Positions 63,700-64,000 of a stretch of DNA of 64,000 nt are shown piece by piece; positions within the stretch are counted from its first letter, which is position 1; each line of letters opens with the position of its first letter. The notes under the pieces were generated by a model, which was not told where the DNA came from, made no database searches, and saw only the letters and a list, made by a program, of their open reading frames with translations. This stretch comes from Rhizobium sp. BK313 (GTDB taxonomy: Bacteria; Pseudomonadota; Alphaproteobacteria; Rhizobiales; Rhizobiaceae): contig NZ_JACHZQ010000015.1 in assembly GCF_014193655.1 (NCBI RefSeq), forward strand, positions 16,957-80,956. Reading direction: 5' to 3'. The position numbers were made by a program, and so were the translations under genes.

Positions 63700-64000
63700 T
63701 GTCCGCTCCTTCATTGCTCAGCTTTCTATTAGGTCCTGGGCTATAAACTGGCAATTGGTGGCGCGGGCTTAGCGCTGCAGCCGGTTTTGAAATCCGATCT
63801 TTCGCCCACCATCTCGTTCATGGGCCAAATTCTCCGAAGACTCGTAAAATGAATCCGCAAAAGGCCTCCGATGAGGGCGATTTTCCCGACAAGTTGAGGC
63901 TGTGAACAAATCCACTAGTAAAATCAGTCACTTATAAAAATGTCAGAATTTTTACAGAGATGGTGTTGACTGGAGGAAAGGTGTGGGATTATAAGCCCAC
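63700..64000. other. Intergenic right edge
   Basis: No gene is seen in these 301 bp apart from a possible start at the very end. They contain the presumed leader and promoter of the minus-strand cyclodeaminase gene. Near the right edge a promoter-like pair TTGACT (63966-63971) and TATAAG (63990-63995), with an 18-bp spacer, points rightward. Alternatively GTG 63981 after GGAGG could begin a gene reading W-D-Y-K-P out of the window. Both readings cannot be settled here. Confidence 0.5.

Noticed and set aside
1..64000. CRISPR array, tRNA/rRNA genes, insertion sequences, prophage or toxin-antitoxin pair
   Set aside because: No regularly spaced repeats, cloverleaf genes, transposase or integrase motifs were recognised while reading the window.

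Overview
The window looks like chromosomal core DNA from a fast-growing Rhizobium (Rhizobiales, Alphaproteobacteria). Support comes from GC-rich coding sequence, the rhizobial gene orders maf-aroE-coaE-dnaQ-secB, trpFBA-accD-folC, chvI-chvG-hprK-EIIA-HPr-ahcY and hisB-hisH-hisA-hisF-hisE-coaA, the ActS/ActR pair, and an intergenic repeat whose 108-bp length and two-palindrome layout fit a RIME element. A species close to R. tropici or R. leguminosarum is possible, but the sequence alone does not settle it. The left edge (maf, aroE, coaE, dnaQ) is the neighbourhood usually found beside hemE and the replication origin in this group; that placement is inference.

Layout. 1-9.1 kb: end of maf, then aroE, coaE and dnaQ; convergent secB/fxsA; an overlapping tim44-like/mltA/smr/XRE cluster; gyrB. 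9.1-16.6 kb: mixed metabolic genes (nitroreductase, DUF2218, glutathionyl-hydroquinone reductase-like GST, PLP decarboxylase, FAH-family hydrolase, PHA depolymerase, DUF2852, YgjP-like metallopeptidase). 16.7-21.8 kb: trpF-trpB-trpA-accD-folC. 21.9-33.9 kb, minus strand: divL-like kinase, a TsaE-AmgK fusion, murU-like nucleotidyltransferase, addB, addA, trxA. 34.1-39.7 kb, minus strand: chvI, chvG, hprK, an EIIA-Man protein, HPr and ahcY, with pckA divergent from chvI. 41.7-42.9 kb: arfB and alkB. 42.9-47.6 kb, minus strand: the histidine operon carrying a DUF2628 membrane gene and ending in coaA. 47.9-49.7 kb: hslVU, then a RIME-like repeat. 50-56.8 kb: DUF1402, cytochrome P450, hydantoinase A-like protein, malate synthase G. 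56.9-63.7 kb: L,D-transpeptidase, mmcB, and an ocd-hrpB-actS-actR run.

Themes. Two regulatory systems tie envelope or acid signals and redox state to metabolism: ChvG/ChvI next to an incomplete PTS and pckA, and ActS/ActR. The divL to trxA run joins cell-cycle signalling, tRNA modification, peptidoglycan sugar salvage and double-strand-break repair. No tRNA, rRNA, CRISPR array, insertion sequence or prophage was recognised. The most noteworthy points are the tyrosine that replaces the phospho-acceptor histidine in the DivL-like kinase, the TsaE-AmgK fusion beside MurU, the degenerate AccD zinc finger, a DUF1402 protein with lytic-transglycosylase-like residues, a possible stem masking the pckA ribosome-binding site, operator-like dyads before ahcY, and the palindromic intergenic repeats. 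I saw no clear mobile or defence system.
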